From: Bimastos eiseni | Lineage: Eukaryota > Annelida > Clitellata > Crassiclitellata > Lumbricidae | DNA length: 64,000 nt | Direction of reading: 5' to 3' | Assembly (NCBI GenBank): GCA_959347315.1 | Contig: OY365819.1 | Coordinates: 21,366,637 to 21,430,636, forward strand | Shown: in pieces, positions 22,952 through 36,000 of the stretch | How positions within the stretch are numbered: the stretch's first letter is position 1 | How the letters are laid out: the number at the start of each line of letters is the position of its first letter | Notes under the pieces: generated by a model | What the model was told of the DNA's origin: nothing | Seen by the model: only the letters and a program-made list of their open reading frames with translations | Database searches by the model: none | Made by a program: the position numbers and the translations under genes

Positions 22952-23123
22952 CCCTCCAACCTCAAAAGAAATGTCATCGGTGCATCATCCTGTTTCTTCG
23001 GCTGTCGTCGGCTCGCCAAACAGAAAAGAAACACACTGTGATTACCGTACAATACATATATACATGCAGCCCTAAGGCTCAGACCCTGCTACTCGTAGTC
23101 CAATAGGCTACTTTCCCTCGGTT

Positions 23124-24339
23124 CTAGGCGCGAGATAGGTGGTCAGCCATAATGTCCTTAGACCCGGGTCTGAATTTAAATTCTAGTTTGAATTCTTGTA
23201 GCGCTAAGGCCCATCTCATTAGTTTCGGGCTTTTAGGTGCTGCTTCAGCGAGAAAAGACAGAGGGTTATGCTCAGAGAAAAGAATTGTGTCTGACAGAAG
23301 GATCCACGTCCTAAACTTTCAAGAGCAAGTGCCCAAATCACGGCATGCCTCTCGCTTGATAGTCGCCCTGCGAGTCTGGGTGTCACTCAATTTAACGCTA
23401 GCAAAGGCAACGGGGTGTTCCTGCCCTCCTTCAGACCACTGAAATAAGCCCCATCATCTGTCTCGTTCTCCGTCAGCGGAGTAAGCTTCCCCGAACAGCC
23501 GGTCAGGCAACTCATCATCTGACGTGATCGGTGGCACTTGCTGGTCTGTCAAATTAACAGTTTGAACGTCCGTCTGCCCGTCTGTACATTGTGGGGCATC
23601 CCTCAGGAAAGTAATCACTTGTGGTGTCAAAATTAACTCTTCTGGTAAATTAGGGACCACTGCTAGCCATGCTCGTATGCTCGGGTCGATGCTTATTATC
23701 CTTTTGTCTTGCAACCGCCTCCTCTCTCTTCTGTCTCCCCGTTCCTCTTCGTATTCTCTGTCTTCCCTTTGTTGTCTTCTTATCCTAACTGCCTTCAATT
23801 CTTCTCTTTCCTCCTCCTCTCTCTTCTCCCTTCGCTTCCTCTCTTCTTCCTCCTTCTCCTCCTTCGCTTCTTCTCTTCTTCCTCCTTTCGCTTCTTCTCT
23901 CTCCTCAATTCTTCTCTATCCTCCTCCTATTTCTTCTCCTCTTCTCTGCTCTCAATTCCTCGTATTCTCTTTCCTCTCTCTCCATATCTCTCTTCCTCTT
24001 TTCTTCTTACTGTCTCTCTTCTCTCTCCAGTCTCCGTCTCTCAAGCTCACGTATGGCGAGTACGTCGTTTATTTAGACCTCTGACCCATGGCTGAGAGTA
24101 CTCTCACTCACCTCAGTCGTTTCGATTGGTTCCGGGCCTTCGGCCCATGCTCGAATGAGTTGGTCACGGTCCATCGCCGCGCTCACATCCGCATCGTGAC
24201 CTGCCGTGGTCAGGCAGGCGACTAGCTGCTCGTTCGTCATCTTCCGAGCACTTGCTCGCCGTTGGGGGCCGTATCTGTCCATTTCACCAGACGTACCCTC
24301 AACTAACAAAACACTGGCAGTTACAGAGATACAATACAC
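23124..24339 (-). mobile_element. Decayed Ty3/gypsy-like LTR retroelement: gag-like region next to RNase H
   Basis: Read on minus. First comes a gag-like N-terminal segment (MTNEQLVACL.. near 24230). Then a highly charged Glu/Arg coiled-coil-like stretch with in-frame stops (about 24075-23800) and a further charged frame (23798-23454). Finally an RNase H-like segment with HPVAFAS, KLSDTQTR, a later EHNPLSFLAEA and RPGSKDIMADHLSRA, ending at TAG 23126-23124. At least two frameshifts break the RNase H part. The reverse transcriptase that should lie between gag and RNase H is absent, so a deletion is likely, and no integrase follows. No LTR pair was found. A dead relic. Confidence 0.75.
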
Positions 24340-25394
24340 ACGCCTAGAGCGAGCTACACCTACTCTTCAACCTTACTCGATGAAGAGAAGCTTTCCTCAT
24401 CCACCAAACACGAACAACGACGCTTCCTTGATGTTTAAAGAAATATACTAATATCATACATATAACTATCTAAACGTAGCTTTTAGAAATTAACTTGACA
24501 GAGGTCGACTTGTCTCTCTCGAAGAACGTCCCTCTCTAAGCCCTGTTGTTGATGGCCGTCTGACGTCTTCCAAGTCCGGAACACTATATTTCAGCCCTCG
24601 TGGCTACAGTTTAAAAACCTCCTCATCGACCATCGCGACTGCGACGTTGATGGACGCTCTCGCTACACCATTGGTTCTTCGAGATTCCAAGTTGTCCACC
24701 CCTCTACTGCTATAGTTCACATTCTATACTTAGATAGTTAATGTTATCCAGCGAGGCATTTACGACTGGGGTTTTAACGTCCCAAATCCCAATAGTCACA
24801 GGCCCCTAGGGATTTTAGATTCCTACTCCGCCGCCGACCCGTAAATGGCCTGGTCGTCTTCGCTTCCCTCTGCCACTCTGTCTGTCGGGCGTCGAAATCG
24901 GTTATGACCGGTTACCGTGGTCTCGAGTACGCCGATCGCTGCCCTGGTCACTTGGGGGTCTTCGTTGCTAAATCGTTCCCAAGTGACCGTCGTCTTTGAA
25001 CGCGGATAGGAGTTGGCCGCAGGCGTCGGGTTTCATCTTTTGCCGGCCGATGCGCTCGACTGCCTTTCGTTGACGTTGTGAATAGAGTCCGGTATCCTCT
25101 ACTGTTCTCCTCGACGTCTCCTCAACAGGCGTAGGGCGGCTGCCCCGCCATCCTCCTCCTGGATCCGTCTTTTGCTGCCCATCTGAAGCCTCCAGTTTCC
25201 GATAAATTTCTCCCAGTCCATTGGGAAAAGCTCCAGTCGTGACAATGATGATGGTTGTGGTGATGATGATTTTTTGCACGAATTCATGCCTAAGTTGGCA
25301 TACGTATACGTACACACAAAATATTTGTACGTACATATAATCGCCGTTCAAGGTGCTTTCTGTGCCTAATGCAAAAAACAACAGTTTGGGGTTC
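24340..25394. other. Flank of the retroelement, no supported gene
   Basis: May include leftover LTR or leader sequence of the gypsy-like relic. A minus-strand frame at 24968-25260 (contains KMKPDACGQLLSAF) could be further retroelement coding, but I see no diagnostic motif. Confidence 0.3.
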
Positions 25395-25545
25395 AGGCGT
25401 AAAAGGAGGAGAGCGTTACGTCATATATAAGTATAGCCACTTCGTTGTCACGGTATGACAGCGCACCAATGCCGCACCATGCTACTCAAATAACCCAAGA
25501 GCGTTCCGTCAGCAAATGATGTAACGCTCTCCTCCTTTTAGGCCT
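25395..25545. mobile_element. 151-bp MITE with about 30-bp terminal inverted repeats
   Basis: Left end 25395-25424 (AGGCGTAAAAGGAGGAGAGC) and right end 25516-25545 are near-perfect inverted copies with two mismatches. The core is only about 90 bp and has no frame. A TA-rich run follows at once (25546-25563), so a TA target is possible. Superfamily unknown. Confidence 0.8.
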
Positions 25546-25794
25546 ATATATATATATATATATACACTTCAACTTTTTCACCATGTACAGTACCGTCGAA
25601 TGACTTCTCTACTTCTCTACCACGCGGGTTACAAACTGAGTTGATTTTCAGTACGTATCACACCCTGTCTTCGCTTGCACTGACGAGTCGCTTGGGTGCA
25701 TTGGAAAGAATCTTATGCCCAGTGGTGTAATAAGGTTTCGAAAAGTGGGAGGCATCATTTCTGAAATATTGGAAAATATTTGGTCTCCAGAATT

Positions 25795-27292
25795 TTTAAT
25801 CGGTAAGAAGCCGTTCTTTGTTATTCACAATTTTTTCTTTAATAAGAAGCAGTTCTTTGGAACTTTGTCATTGATAAGAAGCCTTTTTTTGTTCTTTGGA
25901 ATTTTTTCTTCGATAAGATAATTCATTGGAATTTTGTCAATGACAAGAAGACGTTCTTTGTTCTTTGGAATTTTTTCTTAAATAATAAGCAGCTCTTTAT
26001 TAATTGGAATTTTGTCATTGATAAGAAGCCATTTTGTGTTCTTTGCAATTTTTCTTTGATAGGAAGCTGTTCTTTGTTCTTTGCAATTTTTTCTTTGATA
26101 AGAAGCTGGTCTTTATAAATTGGAATTTTGTCATTGATAAGAAGCCATTTTTTGTTCTTTGCAATTTTTCTTTGATAGGAAGCTGTTCTTTGTTCTTTGG
26201 GATTTTTCTTTGATAAGAAGCTGGTCTTTATAAATTGGAATTTTGTCATTGATAAGAAGCCATTTTTTGTTCTTTGCAATTTTTCTTTGATAGGAAGCTG
26301 TTCTTTGTTCTTTGGGATTTTTCTTTGATAAGAAGCTGGTCTTTATTTATTGGAATTTTTCCATTAATAAGAAGCCATTTTTTGTTCTTTGGAATTTTTC
26401 TTTGATAGGAAGCTGTTCTTTGTTCTTTGGAATTTTTTCTTTGATAAGAAGCTGGTCTTTATTTATTGGAATTTTTCCATTAATAAGAAGCCATTTTTTG
26501 TTCTTTGCAATTTTTCTTTGATAGGAAGCTGTTCTTTGTTCTTTGGGATTTTTCTTTGATAAGAAGCTGGTCTTTATTTATTGGAATATTTCCATTAATA
26601 AGAAGCCATTTTTTGTTCTTTGCAATTTTTCTTTGATAGGAAGCTGTTCTTTGTTCTTTGGGATTTTTCTTTGATAAGAAGCTGGTCTTTATTTTTTGGA
26701 ATTTTTCCATTAATAAGAAGCCATTCTTTGTTCTTTGGATTTTTTGTTGATATGCCATTCTTTGTTCTTTCCAATTTTGTCATCGATAAGAAACTGTTCC
26801 TTGTTCTTTGTCATTGATAAGAAGCCGTTCTTGGTCCTTTCCAATTTTTTCTTTGATAAGCCGCTGGTCTGTATTTATTGTAATTTTGCCATTGATAAGA
26901 AACCATTTTTTGTTCTTTGGGATTTTTCTTTGATAAGTAGCTGGTCTTTATTCATTGTAATTTTGCCATTGATAAGAAGCTGTTCTTTGTTCTTTGGGAT
27001 TTTTCTTTGATAAGAAGCTGGTCTTTATTTTTTGGAATTTTTCCATTAATAAGAAGCCATTCTTTGTTCTTTGGAATTTTTTCTTTGATAAGAAGCTGGT
27101 CTTTATAAATTGGAACTTTTCTTTGATAAGAAGCTGGTCTTTATTCATTGGAATTTTGTCATTGATAAGAAGCTGGTCTTTGTTCTTTGCAATTTTTCTT
27201 TGATAAGAAGCTGGTCTTTGTTCTTTGGGATTTTTCTTTGATAAGAAGCTGTAGGTTATTCATTGAAATATTTTCTTTGATAAGAAGCCTAG
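25795..27292 (+). repeat. 1.5-kb satellite of about 39-bp units in a trimeric higher-order pattern
   Basis: About 38 copies of a T-rich unit with TTTCTTTGATAAGAAGC at its core. Variant blocks (AAGCTGGTCTTTA, AAGCCATTTTTTG, AGGAAGCTGTTC) alternate with a period of about 117 bp between 26080 and 26730. Unit length near a multiple of three keeps long frames open on both strands; these frames are artefacts. The first and last units are the most diverged. Confidence 0.9.
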
Positions 27293-27892
27293 GTGTGTTA
27301 ATAAAATGTGCTTTGATTAATGTATACAAATAAATATTTAGTATGCATCAATGGAAATCCGTAAACCACTTAACTGCCGCATTAACGAATGGTTCTCATC
27401 ATGAATTATCTGTATGCTAGGTGCCTTTATGATGAGCATCTCTTGTCTTAAATATTGTTCCCTCGGTGCTTAGTGTGGCACTGGAAGCACTTACTAGTAT
27501 TCAAAACGTAGGCGACTGCATGCCAGTGCTTTCATTGAAAGTTAGTGTTTTGACGATTACTGGGCTACCTATTAGCTCTATTAAGTATTATTGGTGAAGC
27601 TGCAGTTGCATATTAGTGACAGAAGTGCTAAATAGGCATTTTATCACTGATGTTTCGCTGTCACTTTAGAAATCTTTACGATAGCTTTCTATATTTTATG
27701 ATCACTTTTAAATTTTATGTGGCTGCAAAGAAGTTTACTAAAGAGCAAATTCTTGGTTTGCAAGCAGACAGTGTTTGTAGTGAATTAGATAGCAACATCA
27801 GAGACAAGTTTATTTTAAACTTCACATTGATTTACATAATTAATTAAACATTATAAAGCTGTTTATCACATTTAGTTTGCAATGATAATTTA
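27293..27892. other. No supported gene
   Basis: An open frame at about 27726-27846 on + (contains KKFTKEQILGLQ) looks somewhat protein-like but has no clear donor, so I do not call it. Confidence 0.3.
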
Positions 27893-28075
27893 ATGTTGTT
27901 AAGAAAGCAAGCACAAGTAATTGGAGAATTTGAGCAGCAAGAAAACAATTTTTCTTCTCCAGACACATTAGCTTCATCTAAGATCCAATACAGATCTAAG
28001 TTCATTTTTTCTAAAGCAGAAAATACAACAAAGTCCAACAGCAGTAAACGGATCATAACCAAGCCCACCATCTAA
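27893..28075 (+). CDS. Possible terminal exon of an unknown gene
   Basis: 60 codons ending in TAA, Ser/Lys-rich (contains QVIGEFEQQENN and KIQYRSKFIFSK). AATAAA hexamers follow about 110-170 bases downstream (near 28188 and 28240). This would place a + gene tail-to-tail with APPL. There is a TTAAG just inside the frame that could serve as an acceptor, but it is weak. No family recognised. Confidence 0.25.
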   Translation: MLLRKQAQVIGEFEQQENNFSSPDTLASSKIQYRSKFIFSKAENTTKSNSSKRIITKPTI

Positions 28076-28408
28076 ATCCCTCACCAAACATTTGCCATAT
28101 GTACAATAATTCAATGTCAGCAGCTACAACAGAAAATCTTAATCTTAATCCTTTCACTCACTCTTTCATAAGCTAACAACATAGAAATAAAATTAACCAT
28201 TTCAAGCACTAAATCCACAATTTAAAAACTATCGTCTTGAAATAAAAGGCATTACAAGTGGCTAGAATGCTCAGAGAAATCACTTGTCTTTAACAAGGGC
28301 CTCCTGCCAGATGTTTTGTTTATAACTACTTTAAAAGGCCACACTATAAACTCGGCTTCATCAGCGATTGGCATCTTCCTACGAAAGGCACTGACTGGTC
28401 AACTGAGG

Positions 28409-30513
28409 CTATGGCTCAGCCTCACTCTTACTCGGTCTTTCCGTTGGCTGCTCACTGTTTTGCTCTTGGTCTGTAGAATGCTCACTGTTCTGCTCACGAG
28501 TAAGCGACGATTCCTCTGCCTCTTTGCCTGCATCCGCAGCAGTCTGGTCCACAGACTGACCATCAGCATCTGCAGTCGGTTGCAGAGGCTGATCGTCGAG
28601 CTGCTTTATGTTGTCCATCAGCAACTCCTAAGCAAAGCGAAAATCATTCAGAGCAATCTGTTAACTTCACAACATGCGACAAGTTGTCTAATGGTTGAAC
28701 AAACTCATTATAACACAAGAGACTGAATCTAATTCATTATTGTAATAGAAACTTATATTTAAGAATTTAAGAGCAGGTATCACAAAATGACAATTCTTCA
28801 ATTGTTTGAAAAACAAAATGAGATTTAAGAAAAACAAAATGAGATTTAAGAAAAAAGGGACTCAAAGGGGTTGATGCATTGTTGCCTGCCCTATGGTCAC
28901 TATGGTCAGTGTGACAAAGACTGTCAGCAAGGTGTTCATATAGAAGAAGCAGAGCAGTCTGTTAACTTAGGATAGCCTTGAGGCAACCATGGCTATTTCA
29001 CTGAGCCCATTTTTCTAAACTATCCTTTTTACCACTACCCTCGTGACATCTGTCGTTTGCGATAATAAAGCCGTGATGTCATGACTCACCTGCATTACAT
29101 CATACAATGATGCACTGCCTCCTGGGGCATGTCTATGGCAATAAAACGGAATATGTTGCAATATCTAGTTTCAAATACAGGAGTTTTAAAGGGATAACCT
29201 ATGCACTCAATGCGTAATGAGACGGATACCTAACGATCTCTGTCTCTCGTAAATGAGAGCCAATCAAAAAATTGTCATTTTCGTGTTCATCATCTCAAAA
29301 TTAGTAAAGATTCGCTATTTTCACGTAAAAGGTAAATCATGTGTTGTCCAGTGTTATCATAGTTGATTTGCTAGGGAGTGTAGATGGAGCAGAAATAGAA
29401 CTGCTAGACACTTGACACCTTAGTTGTTAGGAGGTGGCAGCTGTTACAGAATTGAGAGTTCAAAAGAGCCGTTCAATGACAAATGTTTTATTGTTCAATC
29501 ATCATCTGCCTGAAATTCTAATAAGAAATGCTCATTTGCATGGCCGTCTTCAAGAAAACTATAGAAATGACCCTACTCTAACTAAAGAGGACCAAGATAG
29601 CACAGAACACAACCGCATTGTGAATAAGTGGAAGGAGCTCATGCCACATATTGCATGCAATACTCTGCATGAACTTGAAAAATAATAATATTATTATTAT
29701 TTTATTCTTGATAAATTCAAACTGACAAGTATCATAGTATGCAGATTATATGACATAGCAGTAACAGATAACAACTAGTAAACAGGAGTCAAATTCAACT
29801 GTATTGCAGTCAAGCAAGGTGCCCATCTGCTCATTTTACCAACACCACCAATCGAATGGAAGGCTGAGTTGACCTGTAAGGGGTTGACGAATCAATCTCG
29901 TTTCACTTCAGGGGTCACCATTATTCCATCACATCAAAATTCTTGAACTACCCAAGTACAAGGCAGTGTTGCTTTTAAATTGCTTTGAACAAGCCTCATC
30001 GTCCATATGATACAAATAAGGAAATCTAAATAATTATAAGTAAACACCACTTGTCTGCACACAAAAAATGCTATATGAATGTCTACTCAAGCAGAATTAC
30101 ATTTCAACCATCAAGTATTGTCACTTTTATTAAATATTAATTATTAAACAACAGCAACTGTCTACAAAGAAGGGGAAGGTGGGATCATTCCAATACGGAC
30201 AAAGGGGTGTGGAGGGGGGTTATGTTCAGTAAAGTGATCCTCAGCTAAGTTTGGTGCATATAGTCTGTGCTTTTAATATAAATATCAGTATCAAAGTAGC
30301 AGACATAGCCCTGCAAGATCAAACGATAGTCAAATCAATGCCTATGGATTCCATTGGAGCTCAAACAGCGACTACAGACGATGCACCAGTAAGCAAGTTC
30401 CTGACAAATAAGACTAGCTGAAGCAAGGAAAACCAGTCTGAGCATTTCAGTGAGCAAATGAAAAGAGATGAGCTTACTGTCTCCATTGCCTTCATTTTTT
30501 CTGCTTCATGTTG
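28409..30513 (-). CDS. APPL1: APPL exons 21-22: acidic C-terminal tail
   Basis: Exon 21 (12 residues, QHEAEKMKAMET) and exon 22 (72 residues) give a short charged helix followed by an acidic, Gln/Ser/Glu-rich tail ending SKSEAEP. Vertebrate APPL1 ends in SEA, reported as a PDZ ligand for GIPC; here SEA is followed by two more residues. The exon 22 acceptor is TTTTCGCTTAG. The stop is TAG at 28411-28409. Confidence 0.9.
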
Positions 30514-32970
30514 CTGAAGATGAAATCAAAACCAACAGAAACATAAAAGTAAAAAGAAATGATCACTAAGTACTTTGCATTTAAGTAGCTGAAATCTGAA
30601 GTTTAAAGTAAGACTACAGATGGCATAACGCAAACGACATAACTAAGGTTTGCTACAACACGTTCTGCTACTGTTCATAGTATCCTGCATTTCAGTCCTT
30701 TTCTAATTGTAATCAGACATCTAGGAAGTGTCCATTCAAAAAACACTCATCAGGGCCACACCCAACCAGAACCAGTCATATCTCAATGACAATAGGAAAT
30801 CAAGCCCTACCCCATGACAAGATTGGACGACTCTCCCTGAGGCACTATCTGGTACCACAGTAAACCTGTGACAAACAATGCTCCATTGTCTCTGTTACTG
30901 ATACCTGATTGCTACAGGGAAATAAATAAATAGCTGCAGATAAGAGGAGAAACAAGAGCGGCTGTTCATAGACTGTGGGATGCTCAGAACACAAACCATG
31001 AACATCTGGAAGGCCGTCTGAGTTGCTGTTGCCATCGCATGACAGATCTGAAAAGAAATCAACATAAGCAATAACAACGATCTTACAATCTGAAAACACT
31101 GTAAGACATCACACAACACAAGATGTCTGTCTGTCTGCCACAGGCTGCTCCTTGTCCCACTTTCTCATTTATTTTCCAGATTATGAGTTATGGTTATCCC
31201 AAGAAAGTCACAGGCAGCGACTTATATAAAAGAGCTGAACCAAACAATGTGTTTAATATCTACCCAGCTCTATTAGTCAAAATACTATCCATTCAACTCA
31301 TCAGCTATGTTTAAAGTATGGTTGGAAGCCAGAACTTATCATTGTAAAACATTTAATGTTGAAATGTTTATTTCAAAAGCATAAAAGTTCAATTTCAACA
31401 GATTATTTTTAGCAAGTATTTGCTAATGATAACTATATATCGAAGGCGGTCAAAACAGCAGACACGCACATATGCATTTGACCATCTGTGTATGGTGTGA
31501 CTCCCTGGGTCTGACTCCCGATGAATAGATCTGTCAAAAATTAATCATTATGCATCACTGCAATCTGCACAAAAATAGTGACTTGTAGCATGGAAAAATA
31601 TGGTTTATGATTCATTAAGAGTCCATCTCACTCAGTTCAATTCTTTACTGCTCCCGGTAATAACGATCATAACACAAATAAAAAATCATGACACAGTGAG
31701 AACAGGTAAAACCTCTTTGATGCACATGTATGTTACTAAGTCTACTTTGCAACTGTAAAAGTGGATCACTGTAACGCTAATGACAAGGAACTGAGGCTGA
31801 CTGACTGGTGGATTCCCTAGAGGTAGCAGCCTAATCGCCTCCCCCACATGACTGTCTTGCCCCATTCTATGCCTCCCCTTCTCTAAGGTGCGAAAATGCT
31901 AAATGCTGTCATTTTGTGCCATGACATCAGCAGCACAAAGATTTCTCCTTGCAATGTGCTATATAAAAGCATGATAACCATTAGGACATAGGCAGAGAAG
32001 GCATCCGTGTCTAACCTCTTCGCCGGATGAATTGCACTCAAATATGTAGCAGGTGAACGTCGATTTGTCTGAAGTTGTGGTGTCGCGCATGCGAGTAATG
32101 AAGCCAAACAATCTGAGAAAAAAACAGATGAACTCACGAGACGTCTCATGCTTTCCATTAATAGTACTAATTTGCCACTGCAGCTGATTGGCCAAGGGAT
32201 AGGGACTCTGAGATGATTGAGTACCGTATATACTCGACTATAAATCGAGAAATTTAAGACGATTTCAGGATGGCGAAATAGGTCTTTCGACTTATACTCA
32301 AGAGGCAAAATAATGGGAGATTTTTGGACCAAATATTCAACATTCAACAGCAGATATCAAACTATATACCTTGATTTATGACGGCCGCATGCATCAATAC
32401 TGATCTTCCCATAGTAAAAGATATATTTCGTGACGAAATACGATTTCAGGATGGCGAAATAGGTCTTTCGACTTATACTCAAGAGGCAAAATAATGGGAG
32501 ATTTTTGGACCAAATATTCAACATTCAACAGCAGATATCAAACTATATACCTTGATTTACGACGGCCGCATGCATCAATACTGATTTATTTCGTGACGAA
32601 ATCCGCCAAACTTCTCCGCTGAAAGACAGCAGATATCAAGCTATGGCTCTTGATTTATCACTCGTTTTCACTTCACTTCGATTTTTATGAGTTCGACTTA
32701 TATTCGAGCCGTCAATTTTGGACGTTATTTTTGTCCAAAAATTGCACTTCGACTTACACTTGAATCGACTTATAGTCGAGTATATACGGTATGCTTCACT
32801 GACCGTCTTATTCGTCTGGCTCTCTGCCTCTTAGGCACATTCACATGTCAACTCCAACGAATTACAATTTCTGATTATGGTCGCACATGAATTGACCATC
32901 ACTTGATGCTCAGTGGATTGCGACGTAGGGCTAAGTCCGTAGACAAGATAAGATAATCGATTGAAACCTC

Positions 32971-33023
<53 letters not shown>

Positions 33024-36000
33024 AGTCACCTGTGGGATCTTTCAAGAAGAAATCCTTCAGCCATACAGCACAAAAGACCTTTCATCTAATACAATACACT
33101 ACAGATTGACAGTTGACACTGTTTCAAGGACCCTGTATCACGCTGCGTCCCGGAAAGAGTAAGAGTCGACATACAGTCGACAATGGAACATGATAATCTC
33201 TCAGTCCGGCTGTCCTTCATCGATGCACAGCGTCTGGATATCTCGCGAACCACACAGTCCACGCAGATTGTTAAGTTTCATGTGATATGGTTGAATTCAA
33301 CATTTAGGTTGAAAGATCAGCCAAGAGCTGTGCTGTCATCAACACTGTTCCTACCTATGGTTTTCATTGTGAACCGCCCAGTAAGAGACATCGCGCAATG
33401 CAAACTCAGCCGTTATATTCCCATTTGCTGGATCCAACAACCTAGAAATTCATCAACAGAAGAAAAACATTACTTGCCAATCGACCTTTAACCTTAGAGT
33501 GACCAGTGCCTAACTGGTCAAGGCCTGGCCTTCGTACACAGAGTGGGAAGATCACGCCAGGAGAGACATCAAGGATCTGAAGGATCTCTGCTTAAGTACA
33601 GAGTTGCTCTCAAGGCTCTAGACATAATGAAACCAGTGTGTATGTCAAAAGTGGTCATCTATCATTTGTACACCTGGTCTCTTATGTACTAAAGGTCACA
33701 GGCTCAAGTCTGCTGACAAAGTTCTTCCATGTAAGGAACCTGTAGGAGTTGTTTAAGTTCCTCTGTCACCAAGCACACAACATTACTAGAGTGGAGTAAT
33801 ATGCTAAACGACGAATTTCCAAATTTCAAATGTGTTTCAGTTCAGTAAATTTAATATGTAAACTAAAAGTAAGCAGTAAACTACATGTAAATTTTCATGC
33901 TTTTTGCATCCTTCTGGCAGTCTTTGTAAATTTGAACTGGAACTAATCTAACTAAACTGAAATGAGATGGCTGAAACTGCGATAGTCAAGGCAGTAGAGA
34001 ATTTCCGCAGTCCATTAAAAAAAAACCGCTGTTGCTATTGCAGAAACAGATATCACATGATCACTATTCGAATTTGGTCCAAATACCGAATAGTTATTTG
34101 ACCCACTATTCGGCTTTGAAGCGAATACGAAGCGAATATTCAGTACAGCCCTAATATAAACATATAAGGACAATTTTCTCTGTGGGATATATACATATAT
34201 ATATATTTATATACACATTGATATACATATATATTAATTTATTAATTGCTCAAGCTATGATGACAATGATGATGATGACAATGATGATAGTGCTGATGAA
34301 CCCATATAAGTGAGCCACGTGGTGCAAGGCCACCATAGAGAGCAACACTCACCTGACGGCACCAGAATCTATGGCCAAATGAAATTCAGTCATTTTAAAG
34401 ATATTGTATATGGCACGTGCAGTCATTATTTGTCGAACAGTTTCCAAGACAACGGGCTCTCCTACAACACAAGCACACAAACATGCAAATGGAAAACTCT
34501 GGTCATAACTATGGCTGTCTGCAGTTACCCAACAACATCGAACTGTTCAGACAAAATGTTGGGCATTTTGTGGTGAGTTTGTCTGCCATCTTCGGTCTTC
34601 CCACAAACCACAAAGGAGACGAGAAACAACACCAACCATCTACGTAGTAAACGATAATGAGTAATGACATATGCACCATATCTATAAATCTAAATCAATT
34701 GAATTGGAATATTGTCATGTTTCCATGGCTAAAATTAAATTGTGTAAATAAACTATGTAAGTAAAAACAGTAAATGTTTCTGACCAAACTGCATATAATC
34801 TTTGCCTACGATGTGTCATTTATATAGTGTGGATGTTAACACTTGTTTCTAAACAGTGAAGCTCATAAAAGCAGTCTTTTCTGTTTTTCCACCAGAACAG
34901 TTGAGTTAATTATAAATAGCATCTCTAGTATACAACAGCCAAATCATAAGAGCAGTTTGAGTGAAGAAAATCCTCTGACCTCTGTCAGCCTTTACTTGCT
35001 GCGATCCCAGAAAGCGAACTGGATACTGGGTATGACCACCACCACCACCATCACCACTATTAAATGGATTCACACGCCTAACACACAAAAACATCGATGA
35101 AAATACTTCAGTCTACCTAGACACACATAGGTATAAAGCGACATGTTGTATTTGCCTCACTGAAACACAGCCATAGCTGATCCAGTTATCTTTAATAACT
35201 CAACCTTGAGCCAAAAATTCACAAACAGTTTTGGCCAGCCACTGAAATAATCCAGTAGTCCGAATCCAAGTTATCATCAGCCATAACTGCAACACAGTTA
35301 AAATATATCTGTGCTTAAAGAAGTTATTATCTTATATATAAGAACAAGACTCTGTTTGTGTGTCCTTGGCAGTCGATGCATTTCCACAGTTTTAGAGCAA
35401 TTCACTCCAAACTTACATTGTTGGCTTGGGGAACACTTGATACACGCTTTGCAGGGGTTCCGGAATCCCCTTCATGCCATCTTCTACGTCTCCCAGGGCA
35501 AAAATCTACGCCGCACCCTCACACACCCATAAAAGCAAACTTTTCTTCATACACTTCATGCACCGTTTACCTGTGACCCCCAGCTGACTGCCTGCCTGCC
35601 TCTCTGCTTTGTATAGGCGTATAGAGTAACTCGCGTGTCTGCTTTGTATATGCATATAATTATACGTCAACAATGGAGTATTGTGCACGTAACAGCAGAG
35701 CTGCCTCATCAGAGCTTCACTCCTCTCATTCGACCTGGCACCAAAAAGAAACAAGAGGATCAGCTATTGCGGACTTTATTTGGTATAGCGCATGTGATTA
35801 AGCTGGTCTCCCTGACGTCGCTTTTGTGGGTGCTGAGAAATTTTCATGGATTACATTTCAATGACTGATTCAAACAAATGGTGAAGCTGATCCATGTGTG
35901 GAATAGTCGTCTATTTGGTAGCATACTCAGTATGTAATCCAACAGTTACTAGTTTGAGCTTCCTGAGTAGACTCAATGTACAGACTCTTGAGATGCTGCT

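Noticed and set aside
24968..25381. 137-codon minus-strand frame
   Set aside because: No motif identified; possibly part of the nearby retroelement, but that cannot be supported.
25715..27203. Series of 60-118-codon frames on both strands
   Set aside because: All lie in the 39-bp satellite, whose unit is a multiple of three.
32101..32347. Extension of the APPL LFGFIT exon into upstream in-frame sequence (reading QLQWQISTINGK)
   Set aside because: A TTTTTTTCTCAG acceptor directly precedes ATTGTTTGG and gives the right phase with exon 18; the extension does not fit the family.
35311..35576. Two overlapping plus frames near APPL exon 16
   Set aside because: No splice signals in register and no recognisable domain; they lie in the intron between APPL exons 15 and 16.
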